Source: an uncultured Methanomassiliicoccales archaeon (GTDB lineage: Archaea; Thermoplasmatota; Thermoplasmata; Methanomassiliicoccales; Methanomethylophilaceae). Taken from it: DNA of 64,000 bases. How positions within the stretch are numbered: position 1 is the stretch's first letter; each line of letters begins with the position of its first letter. A program made the translations under genes and the position numbers. The notes under the pieces were generated by a model, which worked only from the letters and a program-made list of their open reading frames with translations, had not been told where the DNA came from and ran no database searches. The DNA is taken from the NCBI GenBank assembly GCA_934702355.1, contig CAKUXX010000005.1, positions 1-64,000 of the forward strand, in the 5' to 3' direction. Shown in pieces: positions 16,771-24,648 of the stretch.

Positions 16771-17036
16771 AGCTGTCGCTACAGTAAGAACTGTCTTCAA
16801 TCAACTTTCTCCCCCGAGATGCACACAATCGTATTGGGGAATCCATCCGTAGCTTCCCGCTTCTGTGCGCCTACCTCCCTATCATCAACGCACATATAAG
16901 CCTTCGTACGGGGCCCGGATTGGATATTCAAAAAGCAATGAAAATACTGTTTTTCGATACTTTTTGAAAAGATAAGCTTTATATATCTTGAGAGATGCGG
17001 AAAACCTGTTCCGAACGCTCGAAAAATGGGAAAATC
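16771..17036. other. AT-rich spacer with TATA-like sequences
   Basis: No convincing gene. CTTTATATATC at about 16977-16987 is a strong TATA-like sequence readable on either strand, and CTTATATG near 16900 is another on the minus strand. Plus-strand frames starting at 16988 and 16995 run antisense to enolase and are rejected. If the plus-strand box is used it would drive a short RNA ending near the hairpin at 17037-17052; this is not supported by anything else. Confidence 0.4.
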
Positions 17037-17052
17037 GGGGGACGGATCCCCC
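17037..17052 (-). terminator. Terminator-like hairpin after enolase
   Basis: GGGGGA at 17037-17042 pairs with TCCCCC at 17047-17052 around a 4-base loop, just beyond the enolase stop. On the minus strand it is followed by CGATTTTCCCATTTTT. Confidence 0.55.
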
Positions 17053-17059
17053 TAAAAAT

Positions 17060-18325
17060 TCAGAGTTTGAACTGGGAGATCCCGGGGAAGCGTGCCTTGG
17101 ATCCGAGGTCCTCCTCGATCCTGAGCAGGCGGTTGTATTTCGCAGTCCTCTCGCCGCGTGCGGGAGCGCCGGTCTTGATCTCTCCGGATCCCCATCCCAC
17201 TGCGAGGTCTGCGATCGTGGTGTCCTCGGACTCTCCGGACCTGTGGGACACAACGACGTTGTACTTGTTGTCGAAGCTCATCTTCGCGGCGTCTCCCGAT
17301 TCGGTGATGGTACCGATCTGGTTGACCTTGAGGAGCAGCGCATTGGCTGCACCGCTCTCGATCCCCTGCTTGAGGCGCTTGCTGTTCGTGACGAACAGGT
17401 CGTCGCCGACGATCTGAACATGGGAGCCGATCTTCTTGGTGAGTTCCGCCGTGGTCTCGAAGTCGTCCTCGAAGAACGGGTCCTCGATGCTTATGACGGG
17501 GTGGTCCTTGGTGAGCTGCACATAGTGGTCTGCGAGCTCGCCTGCGGAGAGCTTCATGCCGTCTACGTCGTAGACTCCGTCGCTGTAGAACTCCGAAGAA
17601 GCGGCATCCATTGCGAGGAACACATCCTTTCCGGGTGTGTATCCCGCATCGGAGATGGCGGACACGATCGTGGAGAGTGCCTCGTCCACTGTGTCGAGGG
17701 GAGGTGCGAAACCGCCCTCGTCACCGATGTTGATGGCACCGACGCCGTATTTCGATTTGAGTATGGATTTGAGGTGCATGTAGACCTCGGAGGACATCCT
17801 CAGACAGTCGGAGAAGCTCTTGGCCCCTGCGGGGATGATCATGCACTCCTGGATCTTGAGGTTCCCTCCGGCATGCTTTCCGCCGTTGATGATGTTGAGC
17901 ATGGGCACGGGAAGGGTGATGTGGTCGTTTCCGATGTGCTCGTAGATATCCACACCGTCTGCGAAGGCTCCGGCCCTGGCGACGGCAAGGGAGACTGCGA
18001 CGGTCGCATTCCCTCCGAGCCTGGTCTTGTTCTCGGTGCCGTCGAGCTCGATCATGGCCTCGTCGATGCCCCTCTGGTCGGTGGGGTCCATTCCGACGAT
18101 CTTCTTGGCGATCTCCCCGCGGATGTTCTCCACGGCCTTGAGGACGCCTTTGCCGCCGTACCTGGAGCCGCCGTCGCGGAGCTCGTGGGCCTCCCATGTT
18201 CCCGTGGACGCACCGGAAGGTGCGATCGCGGATATCCTGTGACCTTTGATGGTGATCTCGGCCTCGACAGTGGGATTCCCCCTGGAGTCCAGGACCTCTC
18301 TTGCCCATACTTTCTCGATCTGCAT
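17060..18325 (-). CDS. eno: Enolase
   Basis: The 421-residue glycolytic/gluconeogenic enzyme interconverts 2-phosphoglycerate and phosphoenolpyruvate. Family motifs in order: AREVLDSRGNPTVEAEI at the N-terminus, GASTGTWEAHELRDGG (loop), NATVAVSLAVARAGA, MLNIINGGKHAGGNLKIQE, GDEGGFAPPL, SIEDPFFEDDFE (metal Asp/Glu), VGDDLFVTN and LLKVNQIGTITES with the catalytic Lys, then VVSHRSGESEDTTIADLAVG. The start at 18325 has AAAGTGATT as a ribosome-binding site; a GTG at 18334 would overlap the upstream stop by four bases. It follows the response-regulator gene closely and is probably co-transcribed with it. Confidence 0.96.
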   Translation of the reverse strand: MQIEKVWAREVLDSRGNPTVEAEITIKGHRISAIAPSGASTGTWEAHELRDGGSRYGGKGVLKAVENIRGEIAKKIVGMDPTDQRGIDEAMIELDGTENKTRLGGNATVAVSLAVARAGAFADGVDIYEHIGNDHITLPVPMLNIINGGKHAGGNLKIQECMIIPAGAKSFSDCLRMSSEVYMHLKSILKSKYGVGAINIGDEGGFAPPLDTVDEALSTIVSAISDAGYTPGKDVFLAMDAASSEFYSDGVYDVDGMKLSAGELADHYVQLTKDHPVISIEDPFFEDDFETTAELTKKIGSHVQIVGDDLFVTNSKRLKQGIESGAANALLLKVNQIGTITESGDAAKMSFDNKYNVVVSHRSGESEDTTIADLAVGWGSGEIKTGAPARGERTAKYNRLLRIEEDLGSKARFPGISQFKL

Positions 18326-18330
18326 GTTAA

Positions 18331-19242
18331 TCACTTTCTGTATTCCGTCATATTATGAAGCAGTATCCCACGGTCCTTGTCCGTGAGGTCGGTGTCGTCC
18401 ACGGATACCGCCAATGTGAATGGTTTGCTCTGTGTCATGAGGATCTGTTGGATCAGCATCAGCGTCATCCCGAGTCCGTTGCATTCGATGAACAGCTGCA
18501 GGGAGTCGAATATGATGACCGGTCTGGAATTGTTTCCGATGAAGTCATCGATGTACCTCATTATCGTACCGAGGGCATGGATGTCCTTCGTTCCGGCCTT
18601 CAGTGTGGCAGCAAGGGGCATGATGTCGATGCTGTCGTAGTTGAACCTCTCCTTAATGGCCTTCGCTCTGTCCGAGGTCACGATCAGGACATCGAATTTG
18701 TCCGGGTCGAACATGGATGTGAATGTGTAGATGGAATTCGGTTCCGATTCGAAGAAGACATATGATTTCCCGAATTCCGCGACATCGTCCGGTCTGACGC
18801 TGTCGGTATGGACGATATTGCTCTTCTTATGGAATGAGAACAGCTTCTTCTTTTTCTTCTTGGAGGACTCGATAGCTTTGGCCTCCGTCTCGGAGCTGTT
18901 CAGACGGTCGATGGCGTTTATGATATCCGTGGATTTGAACGGCTTGTCTATGCATTCCTTGATCTCGGGAATGTCCTTGGGGGCGATCTCAGCGGCATTC
19001 TTGATCAGGATTATCCTGATGTCTGTGTCCGGTTCCGCCTCCTTCACCTTGGACACGTAGCGCAGGCCGTCGTCGTCATCGATCTGAGAATCCAGCATCA
19101 CGACGTCGGGACTGAACACGACCGTCTTCTCCACAGCCTCGTCGATGCTGCTGGCCAGACGTACGATGTGACCAACCTCGACCAGGATGTCCTTCACGAT
19201 CTCCTGGATGGCCACATTGTCATCAACGATGAGTATCTTCAT
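18331..19242 (-). CDS. Response regulator with C-terminal DUF835-like domain
   Basis: The 303-residue protein has two parts. Residues 1-115 are a receiver domain: acidic pocket VDDN near residue 6, phospho-acceptor Asp in DVVMLDSQ near residue 51, conserved Lys in CIDKPF near residue 102. A Lys-rich linker (SSKKKKKKLFSFHKK) leads to a domain (about 145-295) with KFDVLIVTSDRAKAIKERF, GTIMRYIDDFIG, RPVIIFDSLQLFIE and GLGMTLMLIQQIL, the pattern of archaeal DUF835, a domain common in signalling proteins. No DNA-binding domain or partner histidine kinase is nearby. It precedes enolase by five bases. Confidence 0.8.
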   Translation of the reverse strand: MKILIVDDNVAIQEIVKDILVEVGHIVRLASSIDEAVEKTVVFSPDVVMLDSQIDDDDGLRYVSKVKEAEPDTDIRIILIKNAAEIAPKDIPEIKECIDKPFKSTDIINAIDRLNSSETEAKAIESSKKKKKKLFSFHKKSNIVHTDSVRPDDVAEFGKSYVFFESEPNSIYTFTSMFDPDKFDVLIVTSDRAKAIKERFNYDSIDIMPLAATLKAGTKDIHALGTIMRYIDDFIGNNSRPVIIFDSLQLFIECNGLGMTLMLIQQILMTQSKPFTLAVSVDDTDLTDKDRGILLHNMTEYRK

Positions 19243-19387
19243 GGAATCAGCCTTCGAACGATGTAGTATACGGATATCCGTAGATAATGTTCATGCCACA
19301 GGGGGCATCGGACTAGTCGGGCATAGCCCGAGCTAATCCGAATGAATGCCGGCCGATGCCGGCCGTAAAAATCAATATTGGCAGTAA
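19243..19387. other. Highly structured intergenic stretch
   Basis: Between L40e and the response-regulator gene, both on the minus strand. It contains the palindrome TACGGATATCCGTA (19269-19282), a TGCC/GGCA stem (19294-19307), a nested hairpin at 19309-19340 (outer GGA-CTAG arms, inner TCGGG/CCCGA) and a TGCCGGCCG direct repeat (about 19348-19365) next to a T-run on the minus strand. It may include the L40e terminator and the structured leader of the next unit, or a small RNA. Confidence 0.45.
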
Positions 19388-19537
19388 TCACTGCTTTCTG
19401 CTCTCTTTGGCCTTGGGCCTGAGATCCTTGGAACCGCATTTCCTGCACCTGTCAGCCTTCTTAGGGTTGGTGGCGTAGCAGGACATGCAGACCGTCTTGT
19501 CAAGGAGCCTGTGCTCAGCCTCTTTGAAACGTGCCAT
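19388..19537 (-). CDS. rpl40e: 50S ribosomal protein L40e
   Basis: The 49-residue zinc-ribbon ribosomal protein occurs in archaea and eukaryotes. It starts MARFKEAEHRLLDKTVC and has the four zinc cysteines at positions 17, 20, 31 and 34 (VCMSC ... CRKCGSKDLRPKAKE), with the basic tail expected. GAGGAATTC precedes the ATG, and GTATAAATAG at 19572-19581 is a good TATA box on this strand, about 35 bases upstream. Confidence 0.95.
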   Translation of the reverse strand: MARFKEAEHRLLDKTVCMSCYATNPKKADRCRKCGSKDLRPKAKESRKQ

Positions 19538-19571
19538 TTGAATTCCTCTATGAGTTGCGAATAGAGAGGTA

Positions 19572-19581
19572 GTATAAATAG
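19572..19581 (-). promoter_or_regulatory. TATA box of rpl40e
   Basis: On the minus strand this reads CTATTTATAC, about 35 bases ahead of the rpl40e start, leaving a short leader that carries the ribosome-binding site GAGGAATTC. Confidence 0.5.
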
Positions 19582-19668
19582 AGTTAAGTTAGCTTTTCAG
19601 TGTTCAGTACCAGTAAAAACGTCTGCTGGACGGATGGCCGGTAAAGTACGGACCGACGGGTCCGGAGC

Positions 19669-20607
19669 TCACTGGAAGAGGTTCCTCTGCTGCACGAAAT
19701 CCTCCACAATGCCGGCCTTGGAACCGGGAAGCTCGTGCGTCAGATATGTCGGATCCAGGATCTCCACCAGTCTGCGGCAGGAAGGGTCCGAGAAGGGCAT
19801 GTGCTGGTCTATCCTCGTGATGTGGGGGTATACGGACGATATGAAGTCCCCCAGAGGCTCGGACAGCTCCCTTTCCGTGAAGGACGATCTGTAGTCCCAT
19901 GAGGCGCTCCAGTGGAAATGCAGAGCATCTATGCGATCCACCAGTTCGCTGCAGTAGGATGAGAATATCGATTCAAGCGCGTTTATCCCGTCCTGTTCGG
20001 AGCGTATGTCCGGCAGACAGTTCATGAGATGCCCGGTGTCGAGGCATATCCCCCAGTTATCGAACTCTAGACGGTCCTGCATGACCCTGAAGTCCGAATC
20101 GTCCACAAGTCTCAATCCGGGCCACCAGAGGTTCTCGAACAATATCCTGAAAGGCGGTTCGCCTCCGGGGAAGTCGGATACCACGTGGTTCATCATCTCG
20201 CAGAATGCCTTGAGTACGGTTTCATCCGTAAGGTCGCATCTGCGCCTGTATAAATCTTTCAGAGAGCCGTTGGCGGCGTGGAACACGCCGTAGGACGGGG
20301 AAAGGTCGGAAGCGAATCCTATCGCATCTCTGATGTTCGATACGATCTCGTCCCTGTCGTAACCGAACATGTAATATCTGGCAGATTCCGGATCGAGGTC
20401 GTAAGGTCTGCCGTTCCATGCGGACATCCAATCCGTGGCATAGGGGAGGTGGACGGATTCGACTATTCCCCTGTAGAATCCGTCCGGCCTCTCATACGAT
20501 GTGAGAAGTTCGATGCCGTCGGCGCCTATGCCGCCCAGGAACCTGTGGACATCGTCCCCGAAGAGGGCCGTGTCGCTGTACACCGTATGACTGAACAGGT
20601 GGCGCAA
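19669..20607 (-). CDS. Xylose-isomerase-like TIM barrel protein
   Basis: The 312-residue protein has the pattern of the AP endonuclease 2 / sugar isomerase TIM-barrel family. Metal-ligand positions are visible in VHLPYA, FRILFENLWWPG (Glu at the end of a strand), NWGICLDTGHLMN (Asp-x-Gly-His), and DALHFHW. Members act as endonucleases, isomerases or epimerases; the specific reaction cannot be told. It follows the DUF4443-like gene by nine bases, so the two are likely co-transcribed. Confidence 0.78.
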   Translation of the reverse strand: MRHLFSHTVYSDTALFGDDVHRFLGGIGADGIELLTSYERPDGFYRGIVESVHLPYATDWMSAWNGRPYDLDPESARYYMFGYDRDEIVSNIRDAIGFASDLSPSYGVFHAANGSLKDLYRRRCDLTDETVLKAFCEMMNHVVSDFPGGEPPFRILFENLWWPGLRLVDDSDFRVMQDRLEFDNWGICLDTGHLMNCLPDIRSEQDGINALESIFSSYCSELVDRIDALHFHWSASWDYRSSFTERELSEPLGDFISSVYPHITRIDQHMPFSDPSCRRLVEILDPTYLTHELPGSKAGIVEDFVQQRNLFQ

Positions 20608-20616
20608 TTGAATTCC

Positions 20617-21201
20617 TCAGAACATCTGGAGCGCCGCAGATACGGCCGCTTCAACTGCTGCGGCCTTGGTGTCGGCACCGCCGATGATGAGGGCATCGGA
20701 TTGGGTTATCCCGGATTCCTTGCGGATCTTGTATGCGAGCTCGGGCTTCTCCTCGTCCATGTTCCAGTCCGGGGGCACCATGAGCTTTCCGTCGCGGATG
20801 ACAAGGGTCGTGCATCCCTCTGCACCCACTTTGATCCCAGCATCCCTCTGCTCCATGCCGTTGACAACCTTGTCCGCGCATCCGAAGACCAGGATCGCCT
20901 GCTGATACTGACCGACCACGGCATCTCCCGCATCGATGTCAACGACCCTCATGGGGAGCTGCTCGAGGAAGGACAGTCCTGCCCTTGTTATGGTTATACC
21001 GGTCTGTTTGATCTGGATGAACTCCCATTCCTTCAGGGTGTCGATGATCCTGCGCATGCTGCCTTCTCCGACGCCGATCTCTTCGGCAAGTCTCTTGCGT
21101 CCGATACGTTTCCCGTCGGAAAGTACATGAAGGGCCCAATACACATTCGCATCATTGAAACGAAACATCGGGCCGAACTGAGGTTCATCGATGATTTTCA
21201 T
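20617..21201 (-). CDS. DUF4443-like winged-helix regulator (paralogue 1)
   Basis: The 194-residue protein has an N-terminal winged-helix region (about residues 20-80: GRKRLAEEIGVGEGSMRRII, then EWEFIQIKQTGITITRAG) and a C-terminal domain with VVNGMEQRDAGIKVGAEGCT and a conserved PPDWNMDEEKPE segment. It is clearly homologous along its whole length to the protein at 38102 in this window. The pattern agrees with archaeal DUF4443 proteins. The C-terminal domain may sense a small molecule. AGGTGTTGCA precedes the ATG. Confidence 0.75.
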   Translation of the reverse strand: MKIIDEPQFGPMFRFNDANVYWALHVLSDGKRIGRKRLAEEIGVGEGSMRRIIDTLKEWEFIQIKQTGITITRAGLSFLEQLPMRVVDIDAGDAVVGQYQQAILVFGCADKVVNGMEQRDAGIKVGAEGCTTLVIRDGKLMVPPDWNMDEEKPELAYKIRKESGITQSDALIIGGADTKAAAVEAAVSAALQMF

Positions 21202-21466
21202 TGCAACACCTAGTATGGACGAATAATGTAGTCTGGATTAAAAAAGCCATTGGCCGTTAAGCAATGTAACCCTGGGACCCAGACGCGTTCCCGGCTCTGG
21301 GTAGCCAGTATGTTTCACCGAAAACCCATGGCCAAAATCCTGTTTCGGCCCCATATTGGATGTATCCTCCTCGTTTTGACTTGGAATAATGGTACAACCG
21401 ACGTTCCTGCCGGATGCTCGTCATGTAAACTGCGTTAAGGTGGCAGATAGTGAAAAATGGAAAGAT
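21202..21466. other. Gene-free stretch upstream of the DUF4443-like gene
   Basis: No gene seen. ACCCAGA (21277-21283) pairs with TCTGGGT (21296-21302) around a 12-base loop, and overlaps an alternative short stem. The structure could sit in the 5' region of the DUF4443-like transcript. No tRNA-like fold was found. Confidence 0.4.
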
Positions 21467-21490
21467 GGCCGCCCCCTTCCGGAGACGGCC
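21467..21490 (-). terminator. Terminator-like hairpin after metK
   Basis: GGCCG at 21467-21471 pairs with CGGCC at 21486-21490 downstream of the metK stop. On the minus strand the stem is followed by ATCTTTCCATTTTT. Confidence 0.6.
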
Positions 21491-21508
21491 TTTGGTTTCT
21501 TCTTCGAC

Positions 21509-22732
21509 TCAGAAGGTACGGACCTTTCCTTCGATGATCATGTCCGAGACCTTGTCGACATTGTCGAGCCAGTCGTATGCGATGGACTCCGCCTCGGATT
21601 TCCATGTGGCGAGGTGGGGGTCGTTCTCGGCGTCGGGGAGCACGATCTGGATGGATGCGTTGAGAGGCTGGGAGACAGGCTTTCCGATCTGCGAAAGGAG
21701 CCTGACCCTGATCTCGGCCTCGTTGGTGACCTTCTTGGCAACGTCCTCGGCGATGAGCTTGGACATGACGTTGTAGATCTTTCCGATGTGGGTGATCGGG
21801 TTCTTTCCGGAGGTGGCCTCCATGGACATGGGCCTGTAGGGTGTGATCAGACCGTTGCACCTGTTACCCCTTCCGACGGATCCGTCGTCTCCCATCTCCT
21901 GGGAGAGTCCGGTGCATGTGAGGTAGTAGACTCCGCGGTCGTAGTCGTCTCCGGTGTTGATGTCGAGCTTGAAGTTGATGTCCTCGTCTCCGATGACCTT
22001 CAGTGCGTTGTCGGTGACCTTCTGGTACATCTCCTCGATGACGGACTTGTAGTGGGATGCGTCGGGGATGTGCTTGTCGACCATGGCGCATGCGATGGTG
22101 ACGGTGAGGTCATTTCCGACCCTCGAGGCCATGACCTTGACGTCCTGTCCGGTCTCGGGGAGCTCCTTCTTCATGGCTCCGTTGATGTACTCCTCGGTCT
22201 TGAGGACGACGGAATCAGTGATGGAGTAGGGAGCGTATCCGACTCCGAAGGATGTGTCGTTGGCCAGGTGTCCGGATGCCTTGTAGACTCCGGTGAGGTC
22301 ATCGGATCCCATTCCGATCTTGGCGTCGAGGATGATGTCCGAGTCGACGTCGAGGTTGGGGAATGTCTTGGAGAGGTAATCATGGGCTGCTTTGAGCGCA
22401 ACAGGCTTGCAGGGCAGGGATTTGAGGTCCTTTCCCTCGCCGACGTGTGTGGTTGCGCGTCCTACGAGAAGGATGTATGTGGGGTCGATGACCGATCCGC
22501 CTCCGAATCTGGGAGCGGCCTGTCCTGCGGCGATCTGAGTCTCGTCGGTGTTGTGGTGGAGAACGTGTCCGAACTCCTTCTTGTACATCCTGCAGAGTGC
22601 CTTGCTGACCTCCTCTGCGAGTGCATCGGAAACGGAGTCGGGGTGTCCGATTCCTTTCCTCTCGACGATCTCGACTCTCCTCATGGGGACGGGGATCTCA
22701 TTGAGTCCCTCAACGTAGATGTTCTTGCTCAT
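21509..22732 (-). CDS. metK: S-adenosylmethionine synthetase, archaeal type
   Basis: The 407-residue enzyme makes S-adenosylmethionine from methionine and ATP. It is the divergent archaeal form: VERKGIGHPDSVSDALAEE near residue 24, HHNTDETQIAAGQAAPRFGGG, VTIACAMVDKHIPD, SLEATSGKNP-like SMEATSGKNPITHIGKIYN, and a length near 400. The start at 22732 is preferred because GAGG is eight bases upstream of it; the ATG at 22738 is only two bases from that site. It is divergent from an HTH-CBS regulator, with a palindromic candidate operator between them. Confidence 0.94.
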   Translation of the reverse strand: MSKNIYVEGLNEIPVPMRRVEIVERKGIGHPDSVSDALAEEVSKALCRMYKKEFGHVLHHNTDETQIAAGQAAPRFGGGSVIDPTYILLVGRATTHVGEGKDLKSLPCKPVALKAAHDYLSKTFPNLDVDSDIILDAKIGMGSDDLTGVYKASGHLANDTSFGVGYAPYSITDSVVLKTEEYINGAMKKELPETGQDVKVMASRVGNDLTVTIACAMVDKHIPDASHYKSVIEEMYQKVTDNALKVIGDEDINFKLDINTGDDYDRGVYYLTCTGLSQEMGDDGSVGRGNRCNGLITPYRPMSMEATSGKNPITHIGKIYNVMSKLIAEDVAKKVTNEAEIRVRLLSQIGKPVSQPLNASIQIVLPDAENDPHLATWKSEAESIAYDWLDNVDKVSDMIIEGKVRTF

Positions 22733-22814
22733 ATTCATTGCCTCTTTGGGGTGTCAACGATTCGTTGTTTATAATATCTATTGCCAAATATATTCAAATA
22801 AGAATAATACATGA
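22733..22814. promoter_or_regulatory. Divergent metK / HTH-CBS promoter with palindromic operator
   Basis: CAACGATTCGTTG at 22755-22767 is a 13-base palindrome (six-base arms around one T). On the minus strand a TATA-like ATTATAAAC lies just upstream of it, so the palindrome sits between the box and the expected metK start point, a repressor position. On the plus strand AAATATATTC lies about 25 bases ahead of the HTH-CBS start. Confidence 0.5.
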
Positions 22815-23387
22815 ATGTGTCCGATGAGATTCCCTCCGACATCCGAGATCAAGCGTCTCAGGAAGTCATTAGATGTGACGCAGATGGAGCTGGGTGCCGT
22901 CTCCGGCATCAGTCAGAGCACCATAGCGAAGATAGAACGCGGAACGACCTCCGCAAGTTACGAGACGGTGGTCAAGTTGTTCGAGGCTCTGGACGCGCTC
23001 AAGCAGACCGAGGGGAAGATGCTCACGGCCGTGGATGTGGCCTCCCGCGGAGTCGTGTCGATTCAGAGCACCGACAAGGTGCACAAGGCCACAGATCTGA
23101 TGATGTCCACCGGTTACTCCCAGCTTCCAGTTTTCAAAGGGGACGTCCCCGTGGGTAGCATCTCGGAAAGAGGGATATTCGAGCTTCTGAGACAAGGATC
23201 GACTATGGAACAGCTCGGGCAGACCCAGATATTCAAAGTGATGGACGAGTCGTATCCTGTGGTCCTGGACAGCACGCCGATGTCGGCGGTCACGTCTCTC
23301 ATGGGGAACACGGACGCGATCCTCGTGTCCAAGAAAGGGAAGATCATCGGCATGATAACCAATGCCGACATCCTGAAGTTAATCTGA
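22815..23387 (+). CDS. HTH (Xre-type) regulator with paired CBS domains
   Basis: The 190-residue protein has an N-terminal helix-turn-helix (residues 10-65: IKRLRKSLDVTQMELGAVSG, SQSTIAKIERG) followed by two CBS motifs (residues 68-125 and 130-190: SIQSTDKVHKATDLMMST, VLDSTPMSAVTSLMGNTD). CBS pairs commonly bind adenosyl compounds such as AMP, ATP or S-adenosylmethionine. Being divergent from metK, control of S-adenosylmethionine synthesis is an attractive role, but only the context says so. An in-frame ATG at 22824 is an alternative start. Its 3' end overlaps the convergent rnz gene by nine bases. Confidence 0.85.
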   Translation: MCPMRFPPTSEIKRLRKSLDVTQMELGAVSGISQSTIAKIERGTTSASYETVVKLFEALDALKQTEGKMLTAVDVASRGVVSIQSTDKVHKATDLMMSTGYSQLPVFKGDVPVGSISERGIFELLRQGSTMEQLGQTQIFKVMDESYPVVLDSTPMSAVTSLMGNTDAILVSKKGKIIGMITNADILKLI

Positions 23388-24296
23388 TTTCAGACGCAGT
23401 CCCTTCGAGCTGAGTTCGTACAGATGCATGTCATCGGCCACGAACGTCTTCTCGAAAACGGATGCCGCTTCCGCACGGACCTTCTCATGGTCGTCGTAGC
23501 GGTTGCTCAGGTGGGTCAGTATCATCGATCCGACCCCCGCTTCGGATGCTATCTCCGCAGCCTGCTTGGCGGTCGTATGGAAATGGTCTTTGGCCTGCTG
23601 GGATTCCACATCCATGTACGTGGATTCATGGATCAGCACATCGACGCCGCGGATCGCTTCCGTCTCGGATTCGCAGGGGACGGTGTCTCCGCTGTATGCT
23701 ATCCTGTAGCCTTCCGTCGGCGGGGACACGACATCCGACGGCCTCACGCCGCGGACCGTCTGGCCTGATTTCAGCATGCCCATCTCCTTTCCGGAGGTGA
23801 TGCCGAGCGATTCGGCCTTCTCGGCATCTATGTTGCCCGGTCTGTCCCTGTCCTTTATGACATAACCGACGGATGCGATGCCGTGCTCCGTGGGATAGGG
23901 GATGATCTTCATCCCTTTGACATCGATCTCCTCTCCTCCCGAGACCTCGATCACGTGCACCTCGTACTGCGTCTCCCCTTCCGTTATGGACATCATGGCG
24001 TCCAGTGCCTTCGCGGTCCCCGCAGGGCCGCACACGATGACGGGCTCCGAACGGTTGGATAGGCTCATCGTCTGGAGCAGTCCTGGAAGTCCGAAGACGT
24101 GGTCCCCGTGCAGATGCGTGATCAGTATCGCCCTCACTTTCATGAAAGAGAACGTCGAAAGCATGAGCTGGCGCTGGGCCCCTTCGCCGCAGTCCATGAG
24201 GATTATGTCGGGCCCGCTGCGGAATGCGATGCACGAGGTGGCGCGTGTCTTGGACGGAACGGCCGCGCTCGTGCCGAGGAAGAGGATCTCCGGCAT
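23379..24296 (-). CDS. rnz: Ribonuclease Z
   Basis: The 305-residue metallo-beta-lactamase-fold endonuclease trims the 3' ends of tRNA precursors. Motifs in order: FLGTSAAVPSKTRATSC at the N-terminus, MDCGEGAQRQL, the zinc motif THLHGDHVFGLPGLL near residue 61, AYSGDT near 214, LIHESTY and LTHLSNRYDD near the end. The start was set at 24296 (MPEILFLGT), where it overlaps the stop of the small zinc protein gene by four bases; the longer frame reads that gene out of frame. Confidence 0.94.
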   Translation of the reverse strand: MPEILFLGTSAAVPSKTRATSCIAFRSGPDIILMDCGEGAQRQLMLSTFSFMKVRAILITHLHGDHVFGLPGLLQTMSLSNRSEPVIVCGPAGTAKALDAMMSITEGETQYEVHVIEVSGGEEIDVKGMKIIPYPTEHGIASVGYVIKDRDRPGNIDAEKAESLGITSGKEMGMLKSGQTVRGVRPSDVVSPPTEGYRIAYSGDTVPCESETEAIRGVDVLIHESTYMDVESQQAKDHFHTTAKQAAEIASEAGVGSMILTHLSNRYDDHEKVRAEAASVFEKTFVADDMHLYELSSKGLRLKSD

Positions 24297-24508
24297 CAGT
24301 AGACCTGATCCAGTTCCCTGTCCGTCTTGGTGGACTTCTTGTAGGACTTGTAGTGCTCCCTGCACAGGTGGATCTGACGTGCGGCCGGGTCCTTGAGCTC
24401 GAAATCCGCCCTGTCGATCTGCTTCTTGTTCAGAGACCTCTCCGCGGGCTTGTCGCAGCCTACGACGTCGCAGGTCTCGGGTGTGTTGTCATGATTAGCC
24501 AATGCCAT
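24296..24508 (-). CDS. Small putative zinc protein coupled to rnz
   Basis: The 70-residue product has the metal-ligand pattern C13-x4-C18 and C49-x2-H52 (ETCDVVGCDKPAERSL and HLCREHYKSYKK), typical of a treble-clef or small zinc-finger fold, with a basic C-terminal half. Stop and start overlap with rnz (ATGA) implies coupled translation. A role in RNA or tRNA metabolism is suggested only by that coupling. Function unknown. Confidence 0.75.
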   Translation of the reverse strand: MALANHDNTPETCDVVGCDKPAERSLNKKQIDRADFELKDPAARQIHLCREHYKSYKKSTKTDRELDQVY

Positions 24509-24648
24509 ACCGTCATAATCCCCCTGGTGCTAGTTAAACTGTGGCAATATTCCGTCACGCATACTGCGGAAGTTCCGGACATACGATCGTCCGGAAGCGA
24601 ACCGTCCCACCGCAGATTTTTAAGTCCGTCATACTTTAGTGGGCAACA

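Noticed and set aside
16979..17052. Small RNA between a TATA-like box and the GGGGGA/TCCCCC hairpin on the plus strand
   Set aside because: The hairpin lacks a T-run on that strand and is better explained as the enolase terminator on the other strand.
16988..18358. 456-residue plus-strand frame after a strong TATA-like box
   Set aside because: It is antisense to enolase, whose motifs are complete; the frame has no recognisable domain.
21277..21302. tRNA-like element
   Set aside because: Only one seven-base hairpin; no cloverleaf, anticodon arm or T-loop sequence.
21389..22774. 461-residue plus-strand frame
   Set aside because: Antisense shadow of metK; composition (Val/Asp/Gly-rich) is typical of reverse-strand readings in this genome.
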